In this document: in pieces, positions 28,296 to 37,822 of the stretch
How positions within the stretch are numbered: position 1 is the first letter of the stretch
Layout: each line of letters starts with the position of its first letter
NCBI GenBank assembly: GCA_031296115.1
Contig: JARLGI010000124.1
Coordinates: forward strand, 1 to 64,000
Reading direction: 5' to 3'
Source: Acidobacteriota bacterium
GTDB lineage: Bacteria > Acidobacteriota > Terriglobia > Terriglobales > Acidobacteriaceae
Length of the DNA: 64,000 nt
Made by a program: the position numbers and the translations under genes
The notes under the pieces: model-generated
The model's input: only the letters and a program-made list of their open reading frames with translations
The model's database searches: none
Told to the model about the DNA's origin: nothing

Positions 28296-28427
28296 TTACC
28301 AGGGCACGCGATGAATCAGCCCCAATCGCACCAGCAGTGCGAGGACGAGAGCGACGGCGACGGCCCAGCCGTCAACCGAGAGGCGAAAAGTTTTTGGCGG
28401 CGGTTCTTTAAGAGGGTCTGCTGACAT
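28296..28427 (-). CDS. 43-aa single-helix membrane protein upstream of the YeiH gene
   Basis: A short gene, ATG at 28427 behind AGGAG (8 nt). The product starts MSADPLKEPPPKTF, has one membrane helix (GWAVAVALVLALLVRLGLI), and ends HRVPW. Strong ribosome binding site, cytoplasmic Pro/Lys head and hydrophobic core all support a real protein. It stops 33 nt before the YeiH start, so the two are probably one operon, and it may be a small accessory subunit (inference). Confidence 0.75.
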   Translation of the reverse strand: MSADPLKEPPPKTFRLSVDGWAVAVALVLALLVRLGLIHRVPW

Positions 28428-28480
28428 GAACTCGGCTCCTGAAAAATTTGTTTGTGGCCCTGACTGGCGTCAACGCGGGC

Positions 28481-28822
28481 TTATTTTTTCTTCCCCTCAT
28501 CCAGGATTACGTGTTCCTGGGAGAGGAAAGAAGCAACTTTACTGCGGTCGATGAAGTTGGCTTCGTCTTCGTTGGAGGCCTGCCACACGGCCGAATTCCG
28601 TGCCGCGAGCAGCGCCTCCATGTCGTCAAACCAAAGCTCTGCCGCGCCGTCGTAGTCGGGCTGACGGCTGTCAACGGCCAGCGGGATACGGTGGCTCTGC
28701 ACCAGCCGGCGAAGGTTTGGAATGCGCGCGCCGATGGGCCCGTGGACCCTCTTCCAGTAGTGGAAGAACTCCTCATCGGTCAGGCCCGGCTTCTTGGTGA
28801 TGCAATACACAAGCTTAATCAT
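28481..28822 (-). CDS. EthD domain protein
   Basis: Protein of 113 aa with the dimeric alpha/beta-barrel EthD fold: MIKLVYCITKKPGLTDEEFFHYWKRVHGPI, RLVQSHRIPL, YDGAAELWFDDMEAL, and FIDRSKVASFLSQEHVI. EthD-like proteins accompany oxidative degradation or act as small cyclase/monooxygenase relatives. The ATG at 28822 is preferred over the GTG at 28828. No catabolic cluster is adjacent. Confidence 0.88.
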   Translation of the reverse strand: MIKLVYCITKKPGLTDEEFFHYWKRVHGPIGARIPNLRRLVQSHRIPLAVDSRQPDYDGAAELWFDDMEALLAARNSAVWQASNEDEANFIDRSKVASFLSQEHVILDEGKKK

Positions 28823-29489
28823 GGACACCTGCTACCAATGCCAGCTCCGAGCTGCGAAGATCACCCTCGTCGCTTGAGAACACCAGGGAGAAATTTGCCG
28901 CTACCCCCCACCCCACCCCACCGCTCACGCTAAGGTAATCATTTCAGCAGCGTAGCTGGGGTTTCGTGGTGAGAACGTGATTCTAAAGCAGTTAACGTAT
29001 CATATTAAATAATAAAGACTTATACCCCACATTTTCCCACCCTCGAGCGACCCGCCAGCCTCCTCCGCGTAACCACGAACACCATAGCCCTTGGAAACCA
29101 GCCCGCCGGCACCTCCGGTCGGAGTTGTCAAAGAACCCTGAGGACCGCGCACTGGGCGCGGTCGGCGGAGAGGCACACAGATCCTTCCCTCGCTTCTAGC
29201 CATATCGCGACCGATCCGTTTGCGCAAGGACGCAGGTCACGCCGGGATGTGATGCGTCGGAACCGGCGGGAACCTTCACGCCGGTAAAGGCAGATCGGGA
29301 GCCCGTGGTGCGGAACACAGGTAGCCCAAGCCGACATCCCGTGTAAGCGTTACACTGGAATGTGAGTGCCCCGGGGACAGCACAAGCACTTGTGATGTGC
29401 GTCCTATTGCCGCGCGGCGACCCGCGCGAAACTGCTGGTAGGACCGCTTATGCCGGATGGCCGCCGGCAGCGGCAACCGAGGAGTAGGT
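28823..29489. other. Gap with no supported gene
   Basis: About 665 bases with no convincing gene. The stretch near 28995-29040 is AT-rich (TTAAATAATAAAGA) compared with its surroundings. A 22-base word, GAGTGCCCCGGGGACAGCAC plus AA (29364-29385), recurs at 29768-29789 with two differences. The best open frame (minus, 29000-29227) is low-complexity and lacks a ribosome binding site. Confidence 0.45.
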
Positions 29490-29675
29490 ATGTGGATCAA
29501 GGTACTGGGTGTCGGAACGATCGTTCTATTTGTGGCCTGAATCGGTCTTGTGCTCCAGGCTTGGAGCACCGGCGGTGTTTTTGTGAGGCTCATCAGCGTG
29601 GCCTTCCTCGTCGGCACGGCTGTCGCAGCCCGCTGGGGATTCAGGGTGCTGACGGAGGGAAGCCACGAAAGCTGA
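29490..29675 (+). pseudogene. Small two-helix membrane protein interrupted by in-frame TGA
   Basis: ATG at 29490 sits behind GAGGAG. The frame encodes MWIKVLGVGTIVLFVA, then TGA (29538-29540), then continues in frame as IGLVLQAWSTGGVFVRLI and SVAFLVGTAVAARWG to a stop at 29675: 61 codons in all. Hydrophobic helices fall on both sides of the stop, so the frame looks truly coding with a nonsense mutation. Sequencing error or stop-codon recoding are alternatives; no selenocysteine signal was recognised. Confidence 0.55.
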
Positions 29676-30267
29676 AGCTCGAAGCGAGCGCTTCAGTTCT
29701 CCTCCGGCACGGGGCGCATCAACGAGCCCGCAGGGCGGCAGCTCTGGGTAAGCGTTCATGAGAATCCGAGTCCCCCGGGGACGGCACAACAATTTCAGCG
29801 CCGCGTTTGCCGGAGCATTGACCACCTGTCGGGCGCGAGCCTGAAGGCTCATTTTTCCTTATGCCGTGCCTACAGCACTCATTGCAAAACTTGCTGGCTA
29901 CCCAGGGCTCACGCCCCGGGCTACGGTTGTGCCGCCCTGCGGGCTCGCTCTTGTCTCCGCAATCGGTTGCTTCTCCTCTGCCGTCATCGCGACCGGGAGG
30001 CTGCCTTGCCTACCTGCCATCGCGAGCGAGGGCCTCAACGCCCTCGTGCAGTCATCCCGAGCTGAGGGCTTCCGCCCTCTCTGTTGTCATCCCGAGCGAA
30101 GCGAGTGCAACGAGCGCAGTCGAGGGACCTCCTGTCGGTCTGGGAAAAGCAGGTCCCTCGACTCGGACTAGTCTAAAGTCCTCGCTCGGGATGACAGTGT
30201 CTGAAACCTCGGGCGCGGGCACAGAGCCGCCAGACACGGCCTACAGGCCGTTCGCTGGCGCCAGGCG
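29676..30267. other. Hairpin-rich intergenic region
   Basis: No gene is supported. A run of short perfect hairpins occupies 29837-30196, described as a repeat cluster. The remainder shows nothing recognisable beyond the second copy of a GAGTCCCCCGGGGACGGCAC word at 29768. Confidence 0.5.
29837..30196. repeat. Cluster of palindromic hairpins (REP-like)
   Basis: Successive hairpins: GAGCC-TGAA-GGCTC (29837-29850, followed by ATTTTT), CCCAGGGC-TCAC-GCCCCGGG (about 29901-29920), CGAGGGC-CTCAAC-GCCCTCG (about 30028-30047), GAGGGC-TTCC-GCCCTC (30064-30079). The last unit is a long inverted repeat, from TGTCATCCCGAGCGA (about 30085) to TCGCTCGGGATGACA (about 30196), with GAGTCGAGGGACCT / AGGTCCCTCGACTC inside. 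The CATCC(C/T)GAGC word recurs elsewhere in the window. Confidence 0.7.
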
Positions 30268-30750
30268 CTACATCACGTGCAGGCGGGCGCGCATCTTCTG
30301 CGCCATGTCCTGCACCAGGTGGATCTTGGCGGCGACTTCCTCCGGGATGGCGCCGTGACGCAGCGCCAGCTCCGAGGTCAGCAGGATGCCGGTGATCTCG
30401 CTGCGCAGCTCGTTGCGCACCAGCCGTTCGGCCCGGGCATGGCGATGCCCCGTGTTTTTTCCGCGCGCCGCAGCGCCACCTGGGCCTCGCGCACCACCCG
30501 CTCGCAGGAGTGCAGTCCCAGGTTCACGTACAGCGACGTGGCCAGGCCGACATGGTTGAGCAGGGTATCGAGGGCGCGAAAGTCGGCCTCCAGCAAGGTC
30601 TGGTCGATGGCCAGGGCGTCGAACTCGCCGCCCCAGGCGGGCCAGTGCCTGCGGTATGGAGGTCGCCACCTGGGTCGCGTGGCCGGTCCCCTGTTGAAGG
30701 GCCGCGGCACACTCCTTGCCGCGGGAAGATGCGGTAATTAACAGGATCAT
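30268..30750 (-). pseudogene. Frameshifted receiver-like / histidine-kinase-like signalling protein
   Basis: Reading frame 1 begins MILLITASSRGKECAAALQQ and runs to SIPQALA; the coding signal then moves to another frame (EFDALAIDQTLLEADFRALD, LLNHVGLATSLYVNLGLHS, VVREAQVALRRAEK) and returns to frame 1 for RAERLVRNELRSEITGILL and KIHLVQDMAQKMRARLHVM. The second shift coincides with a run of six A on the coding strand (about 30456-30461). Joined, the protein would be a receiver-like domain plus a DHp-like helical pair. It lies about 100 bp downstream of the NtrC-type regulator. Real decay or assembly/sequencing indels are both possible. Confidence 0.6.
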
Positions 30751-30852
30751 AGCTTGGTCTCCCTGCCGCCGGGCACACTTTACCCGCGTGGGCACACTTC
30801 ACCCGGGCCGCCGGCGCGGCCGCTTGCCTTGGCCAGTGTCAACCGCCTGCAA

Positions 30853-32841
<1,989 letters not shown>

Positions 32842-32910
32842 AGCGAAATGCCTTCTTGTTTGCTTCCAGTTGATACTTACGCTTCCGCTTTGCGAACGGT
32901 ATTCCTAAGG

Positions 32911-32925
32911 GCACGATCTGTGCCA
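32911..32925 (-). promoter_or_regulatory. Candidate sigma-54 (-24/-12) promoter
   Basis: Minus strand TGGCAC-AGATC-GTGC has the GG and GC elements exactly 10 nt apart, as in the sigma-54 consensus TGGCACG-N4-TTGC. It is about 70 nt upstream of the NtrC-type regulator start, so autoregulation is plausible. Confidence 0.45.
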
Positions 32926-33129
32926 GAACTGCGCATTGACTCGCATATTGATTGCAAGGCACTTGCGTCGCAGGTCTGCAGGCGTTCGAGTTAAGGCTGC
33001 AGCACCGCCAGTCCCAGAATGAAACCCGCCCGTGCAGGGAACGACTGTAAGGCACTGCCCAGCCACCTCTTACAGGGGCTTCCGTCTGTGGGAAGTAATC
33101 TCAAGGAGATTCAAATCGGGCAGAACCAG

Positions 33130-33165
33130 CCATCCGCCATCGCCGGGTTGGACGATGGCTGATGG
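33130..33165 (-). terminator. Hairpin downstream of the BNR-repeat gene
   Basis: CCATCCGCCATCG and CGATGGCTGATGG form an 11-of-13 pair stem. It begins 15 nt after the BNR gene stop. There is no U run, so it is a possible but not typical terminator. Confidence 0.35.
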
Positions 33166-33180
33166 CCGATGACTACAAAG

Positions 33181-35310
33181 CTATTGCCTACTGCTGGACG
33201 AGGATTTCTTCTTCTCCGCCACCGCCGGCACTCCCCCGGGAGCGGGCGCTTCCGCCGTCGCCCCGGCTTGCTCCAGCAGCAGACCGTTATGCGCGGAGGC
33301 CGCCAGCAGATGTCCCTGGAAGTTCATTACGGAGCGGATGGACACCACGGCTTCCGGACTGCTCTGCCAGGTCTGGCCCCCATCTTTGCTGACGAAGACG
33401 CCGTGCGAGTGCAGCGCGGTGGCCAGCAAGCGCTGCCCGGTTGCATCATACCGGACCGCCAGCACATCGTTCCTGGGCATTCCGCCCAGCGCGTAGTGCC
33501 AGCTCTTGCCACCGTCGGTGGAGCGCTGCGCGCCCTGCTTGGTCCCCAGCCAGAACGTAGGGCCGGGCGTGATGGTCAGATTGAAGACCCCGCTGACGTA
33601 TTCGGGCAGCGTCACCGCCGTCCAGGTCTTGCCCTCATCGCGCGAGATAAACGCACCCTTCAGACCGGACAGGGTGACGATGCCGTCCTCGTAGGCATTC
33701 ACCGCGCTGAAGTCGTGATCGCCTTCGACCGGCTGGCCATACCACTTCAGCCCCTGGTCCACGCTGACGAACAATCCAGCGTCCGTAGCAGCAAACCAGG
33801 CCTTTTCGCTCATCTCAATCGAACGCACTCTGGGTGTCGAGGCCGAAGCAATCACCGGCTCAAGCGGAACCTTGGCCTTGGCGGCGGCTTGTCGCCCGAC
33901 GACGCCCGCTTTGGAGGACTTGGCTTTTGACGCCGCCGGCGTCGGCTCCGGCTCCGGAGGTTTGGGCTGCCATTCCGGCACCGGCCCCAGGATCATGCTG
34001 GCCGGCAGCCACGATCCATTTACCGCTACCTGGCGAAAGATGCCGTGGTTGGTGCCGGCAAACAGCGTCCCATTTTCGGCCTGCCGCAGGCTCAGGACAT
34101 CGCGGCCGTCCAGCCCTTTGCTGGATTGCTGCCAGCTCTTGCCGGCGTCATCGGAGAAAAAAACGCCGCCCAGGTCCTTGTCATTCATGACGCCGACGAG
34201 CAGCCGGTTGGGGTCCTTGTGGTCGGCCACCACTCCGCCCACCACGCGATGGGAGAAGCCGCGGTTGGAGGTGGTATGGTGCGCGAAGCCGTCGTTGCTG
34301 GACAGCACGCCGCGGTAGTCGGTCGCCACCAGGACGCGCTCAGGATTGCGCGGATCGATCATGACGTCATTGACGATGACATCGGAGGCGGTTACCAGCG
34401 ACCACTTGGTGCCACCGTCCACTGTCTTCCAAAGGCCGCCGGTGGTCCCGGCGTACACAATCGCAGAACGCTGCGGGTCCTGCTTCAGCACCCGGGTACG
34501 GATGGCCGAGTGAGGAAGGCCCTGAACGCGGTGAAACAGTTCAGCCCCGTTGTCGCTCTTATAGATGCCCGAGCAGGCGCTGGCGTAGACCCGGGACGGG
34601 ACCTTGGGGTCGATGATGATGCTGAACACGTCGGAGTCGTCGAGGATACCTTCCTTCAAGTTGTGCCAGGTCGCGCCGCCGTTGGTGGTCTTCCACGGCA
34701 GGTGCCGCGTGCCGGCATAGATTGTGTCCGGGTTCTGGGGATCGATGGCAACGGAGACGAAATTCCGCAGCGAGGAATGGTTCTCGATGGCGACGTGGTT
34801 TTCCGGCGTAACACGCTCCCAGGTGGCGCCGCCATCGCGGGAGCGGAACACGCCGTCCAGGGCCCCGATCACCAGGGTGTTGTGGTCGCTGGGCGCCATG
34901 GCCAGGGCGCGAATGGATTTGCCGTGCGTTGCCTCCAGTTCCCGCCAGCTTTGTCCGCCGTCATCGGAGCGGAAAACGCCGCCCTCGGTGTCGTCGAACA
35001 GGCCCCAGCCCGCGACATAAATGGTGGCGGGATTGGTGGGATCAAAAACGATGTGGTCGAGAACGTAGTCCTCGCCCTTGCCCAGGTGGGCGAAGAGCAT
35101 CCACGAATTTCCGCCGTCCTGCGAAGCAAACAGCTGGCCCGCGCTGGTACCCAGAAGAATGTGATTGGGATTGCTGGGATCGTAGGCCAGGCTCCGAACA
35201 TTGCCGCCCTCCGGCCCGATTAACGCCCAATCCGATGCAAAACCTGCGATGGCGAACAACAACCCGACGCAAACAACCAGCCTACCCGTGATCCCGACTG
35301 CATTACGCAT
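33181..35310 (-). CDS. Secreted BNR/Ycf48-like beta-propeller protein
   Basis: Protein of 709 aa. Signal peptide (ITGRLVVCVGLLFAIAGFAS) followed by many copies of the Asp-box pattern S-x-D-x-G-x-x-W: SQDGGNSWM, SDDGGQSWR, SRDGGATWE, SDDAGKSWQQ, SRDEGKTWT, STDGGKSWH, SKDGGQTWQ. Interleaved DPxNPxxIYAGT repeats mark a sortilin/Ycf48-type propeller, probably two blades sets separated by a Pro/Lys-rich linker near residue 490. Such proteins occur widely in acidobacterial surface inventories; binding partner unknown. It ends in a Ser/Lys tail. Confidence 0.85.
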   Translation of the reverse strand: MRNAVGITGRLVVCVGLLFAIAGFASDWALIGPEGGNVRSLAYDPSNPNHILLGTSAGQLFASQDGGNSWMLFAHLGKGEDYVLDHIVFDPTNPATIYVAGWGLFDDTEGGVFRSDDGGQSWRELEATHGKSIRALAMAPSDHNTLVIGALDGVFRSRDGGATWERVTPENHVAIENHSSLRNFVSVAIDPQNPDTIYAGTRHLPWKTTNGGATWHNLKEGILDDSDVFSIIIDPKVPSRVYASACSGIYKSDNGAELFHRVQGLPHSAIRTRVLKQDPQRSAIVYAGTTGGLWKTVDGGTKWSLVTASDVIVNDVMIDPRNPERVLVATDYRGVLSSNDGFAHHTTSNRGFSHRVVGGVVADHKDPNRLLVGVMNDKDLGGVFFSDDAGKSWQQSSKGLDGRDVLSLRQAENGTLFAGTNHGIFRQVAVNGSWLPASMILGPVPEWQPKPPEPEPTPAASKAKSSKAGVVGRQAAAKAKVPLEPVIASASTPRVRSIEMSEKAWFAATDAGLFVSVDQGLKWYGQPVEGDHDFSAVNAYEDGIVTLSGLKGAFISRDEGKTWTAVTLPEYVSGVFNLTITPGPTFWLGTKQGAQRSTDGGKSWHYALGGMPRNDVLAVRYDATGQRLLATALHSHGVFVSKDGGQTWQSSPEAVVSIRSVMNFQGHLLAASAHNGLLLEQAGATAEAPAPGGVPAVAEKKKSSSSSRQ

Positions 35311-35496
35311 AGAACGAAACCGCCTGCCTAGTCTTTTCTTTGATGGAAGAGGAAGAAAAACCATGCCCCTCGATGAATGATAACTCGCCGCTGCTAGCCC
35401 GTGTAAGCGCGCAATCGTATCGGTATCTGTCTTGTAACTTCGCGACCGTTTTCTGGCCCGAGGGAAGCCGTGCCTCGCCTTGCCCGGCTGACCCAC

Positions 35497-35532
35497 AAAA
35501 AGGCCGGCAAGAAGTTTCCCCCTTACCGGCCG
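35497..35532 (-). terminator. Rho-independent terminator of the barrel/OmpA-like gene
   Basis: Minus strand GGCCGGTAAG-GGGGAAACTT-CTTGCCGGCC-TTTTTG forms a strong stem followed by a U run, 22 nt after the stop codon. Confidence 0.85.
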
Positions 35533-35553
35533 GTGGTTCAGCTAGCCAATCAA

Positions 35554-37248
35554 CTACGGCGCCGGAGGCGCGGCAGGCTTAGCCTTGGCCTTGGCTTTCT
35601 TCTTAGGAGCAGGCGCGTTACGCGACTGCGGCTGTACCGCGGTCTCGTCGACTGTGGTTCCCTCTTCCAGCTGTCCACCGCACATGTTGCCTTCGGGGAC
35701 AAAGTAGAAGTGAGTAGCCTTGCCTTTGGCGCCGCCCGCACGCGGCTGGACGCGGCTGGCGTCCACCTTGTTCGGACCGTCGGTCGTCAAGTAGTACTTG
35801 ACGTTGACCGAGCGCTGCGAGCCCAGGGTCTCCTCGTGCACTTCCAGCGTCTGGTCGGTGTAGCCCACAACGTCCAGCTTGCCGTTGGGCATCTGCTGCA
35901 AGCGCAGCGACAGTTTGTCGAGCACGTCCTTGCAATCGTTGTCCACGCGCCACGGTTTCTTGGGGTTCTTCTCGAAGGTGCACTCGCCCCAATCCTGGAT
36001 GCTGACGCAGCTCACCACCGGAGGCACGCTGACGGACGCCGTGCAACTGGCGCTCAGAGTGGCCGGGTTCCCGCCGGGGCGATCAGTCGTCGCCGTGCCG
36101 GTCACCGTGATGGTGTTGCCCGCGTCAGCAGCGGACGCGGTCAGTGTGGCGGAGGTGCCGCTGCCGCTCAACTGGCCGCCGGTGGCGGACCAGCTATAGG
36201 TCATGGGCCATCCCTGCGGATCGGTTGCGGTCATGGTGATGGTGGACGGCTCGCCAACGGCGATGGTGGTCGGATTGGCCGAGCAGCTTACCTGTGGCGG
36301 GAGCGGCTGCTTGATAGTGAAGTTCGCCGCACACTTCGCCGGCGGGATGGGGTCTGGCTTGCCGAAGATGTTGAGATGATGGCCGGAGTCAAGATTCTTA
36401 AACTTGGGCCATGTGTCGGTAATGGTGGAATTTGCCGTGTAGCTGCCCGGCGCCACGCCCGTGGTGTCCACGGTTGCGTTCTGCGCGGTAGCGCCGTCCA
36501 CCTTGCCGCCATTGGTGGCCCAAGAATATGCGACCGGATGCTTCGGGTTGAAACCGGAGCCCGTGGTGGTGACCTTCACCGGGTCTGGCGCAAAAACCGC
36601 GTCCGGCGTAGCCGAGGCGGTGCAGGTAAGCGGCGGGTTGTAGTAGCTGCCCAGGTTCAGCACAATACCTGCCGCCAGGCGGATGCTGTTCCACTGGGTC
36701 GTGCGCCCGCTGAGATATCGGGGACTGTAATTGTTATAGATGTAGTCCACCTGCGCCAGACGGATGGACATCTTCGGCCAGACCGACAAGTCGAAACCGC
36801 CGCCGCCGCCCACTGCCGGTGACCACTGACTTCGGTTGGGCCCGGAATGGTCCGCCGCGCCGAGAAAGGCCCGGACAAACGGCGAAAACGTATCGGTGTG
36901 ATACTTGTACTGCAAACCACCCAGGATAAAGGCGACTTTCACATCATTGATGTCCGTGCCAGTTATCTTGCCATTCCAGTGGTAACTGAAGTCGCCCAGC
37001 AAGCCCAGATTGTGCGCCTGGGGAAGGTAATAGGTGTTGGAAAAATCAATGCCATCGGCGATGTCGCCGGCTTTGTAGCCGTGGTCGACGTAGCCATTCG
37101 TATGCAACCAAGAATAGCCACCGAATATTTCATCAACAGGCTGATTTTTTTGCGCCGCGGCGAATGTGCCCATCAGGCAAACAGCCAAGACCAGCGCGAT
37201 CAACGAAACAAAAATACGTGTCGGGATTACTGAAAAACGAGAAGACAT
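35554..37248 (-). CDS. Outer-membrane barrel protein with Ig-like repeats and OmpA-like C-terminus
   Basis: Protein of 564 aa; ATG at 37248 behind GGAGGAA. After a signal peptide (IFVSLIALVLAVCLMGTFAAA) comes a beta-barrel-like region to about residue 215 (FGGYSWLHTNGYVDHGY, SYHWNGKITG, LGGLQYKYHTD, NNYSPRYLSGRTTQWNS). Two PKD/Ig-like modules follow, each with a CxAxP...YSW pattern (LTCTASATPDAVF..AYSWATNGG; VSCSANPTTIAVGEPSTITM..TYSWSATGG). The C-terminal part is OmpA-like (DVLDKLSLRLQQMPNGKLDVVGYTD, SQRSVNVKYYLTTDG). The tail is Lys/Pro/Ala-rich. A likely cell-envelope anchoring protein. Confidence 0.85.
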   Translation of the reverse strand: MSSRFSVIPTRIFVSLIALVLAVCLMGTFAAAQKNQPVDEIFGGYSWLHTNGYVDHGYKAGDIADGIDFSNTYYLPQAHNLGLLGDFSYHWNGKITGTDINDVKVAFILGGLQYKYHTDTFSPFVRAFLGAADHSGPNRSQWSPAVGGGGGFDLSVWPKMSIRLAQVDYIYNNYSPRYLSGRTTQWNSIRLAAGIVLNLGSYYNPPLTCTASATPDAVFAPDPVKVTTTGSGFNPKHPVAYSWATNGGKVDGATAQNATVDTTGVAPGSYTANSTITDTWPKFKNLDSGHHLNIFGKPDPIPPAKCAANFTIKQPLPPQVSCSANPTTIAVGEPSTITMTATDPQGWPMTYSWSATGGQLSGSGTSATLTASAADAGNTITVTGTATTDRPGGNPATLSASCTASVSVPPVVSCVSIQDWGECTFEKNPKKPWRVDNDCKDVLDKLSLRLQQMPNGKLDVVGYTDQTLEVHEETLGSQRSVNVKYYLTTDGPNKVDASRVQPRAGGAKGKATHFYFVPEGNMCGGQLEEGTTVDETAVQPQSRNAPAPKKKAKAKAKPAAPPAP

Positions 37249-37822
37249 TGTATTCCTCCGGAACTCCTGCAGTACCGCAGCAAAGTGGCCCAGCTCGGGT
37301 TCTAACGTCATTTTCTTCTTACACAAGTGCTAGGGATATCGTCCTGCTCGCAACAGCAATTGATTGTACAGGACGGGCGCAGATTCACAAAGCAAATCTT
37401 CTTTACGCTCTCAATAACTTGCAGGAGATGTTTACTGACTTTGCACCCCGAAACTCGAGGGGGTTCACCCCCAAAGTTTAGCACTTTCGCAGCAGGATGT
37501 ATCAAAATCCTGTTGCGTTCGCGGGAATCCTGCGTGCTACTTTCTGGTGATTCTACCTGGCAGCGCGACGGGCAGAACCACTTACCGGCAACTCGCATGG
37601 AAACTACCAACTCCCGGCGATCCAGATTTTGTCTCACTCCCGCGGCCTGCGCATCCCACGAACGTGCTTGAGAAGTGTTAGTTTATTGCTAGCGACTCGA
37701 CCCTGCCCGTGCGGCCCCGTCCGAGCCGGTGCAAGCGTAGACCCTCGCCGTTGCTGCGCATCTAAATTGCTGTTTCATCGGCTGTGGTCAACCTGTTGGA
37801 AATGTACGAGGCGTCTGTTCCC
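37249..37822. other. Divergent intergenic region
   Basis: 574 bases between the barrel gene and the NtrC-type regulator. It holds a candidate promoter for the barrel gene (37363-37390). No gene is supported; frames on the plus strand lack a ribosome binding site. Confidence 0.45.
37363..37390 (-). promoter_or_regulatory. Candidate sigma-70 promoter of the barrel/OmpA-like gene
   Basis: Minus strand TTGTGA (-35, 4 of 6) - 16 nt - TACAAT (-10, 5 of 6), about 115 nt before the start codon at 37248. Confidence 0.35.

Larger units (their letters stand above)
32842..33180. other. Intergenic region with promoter and hairpin
   Basis: Contains the candidate sigma-54 promoter at 32911-32925 and a hairpin at 33130-33165. 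No gene is supported in the rest. Confidence 0.5.

Noticed and set aside
29000-29617. Two minus-strand frames of 75 and 113 codons
   Set aside because: Low-complexity products without ribosome binding sites; the second is antisense to the disrupted membrane gene.
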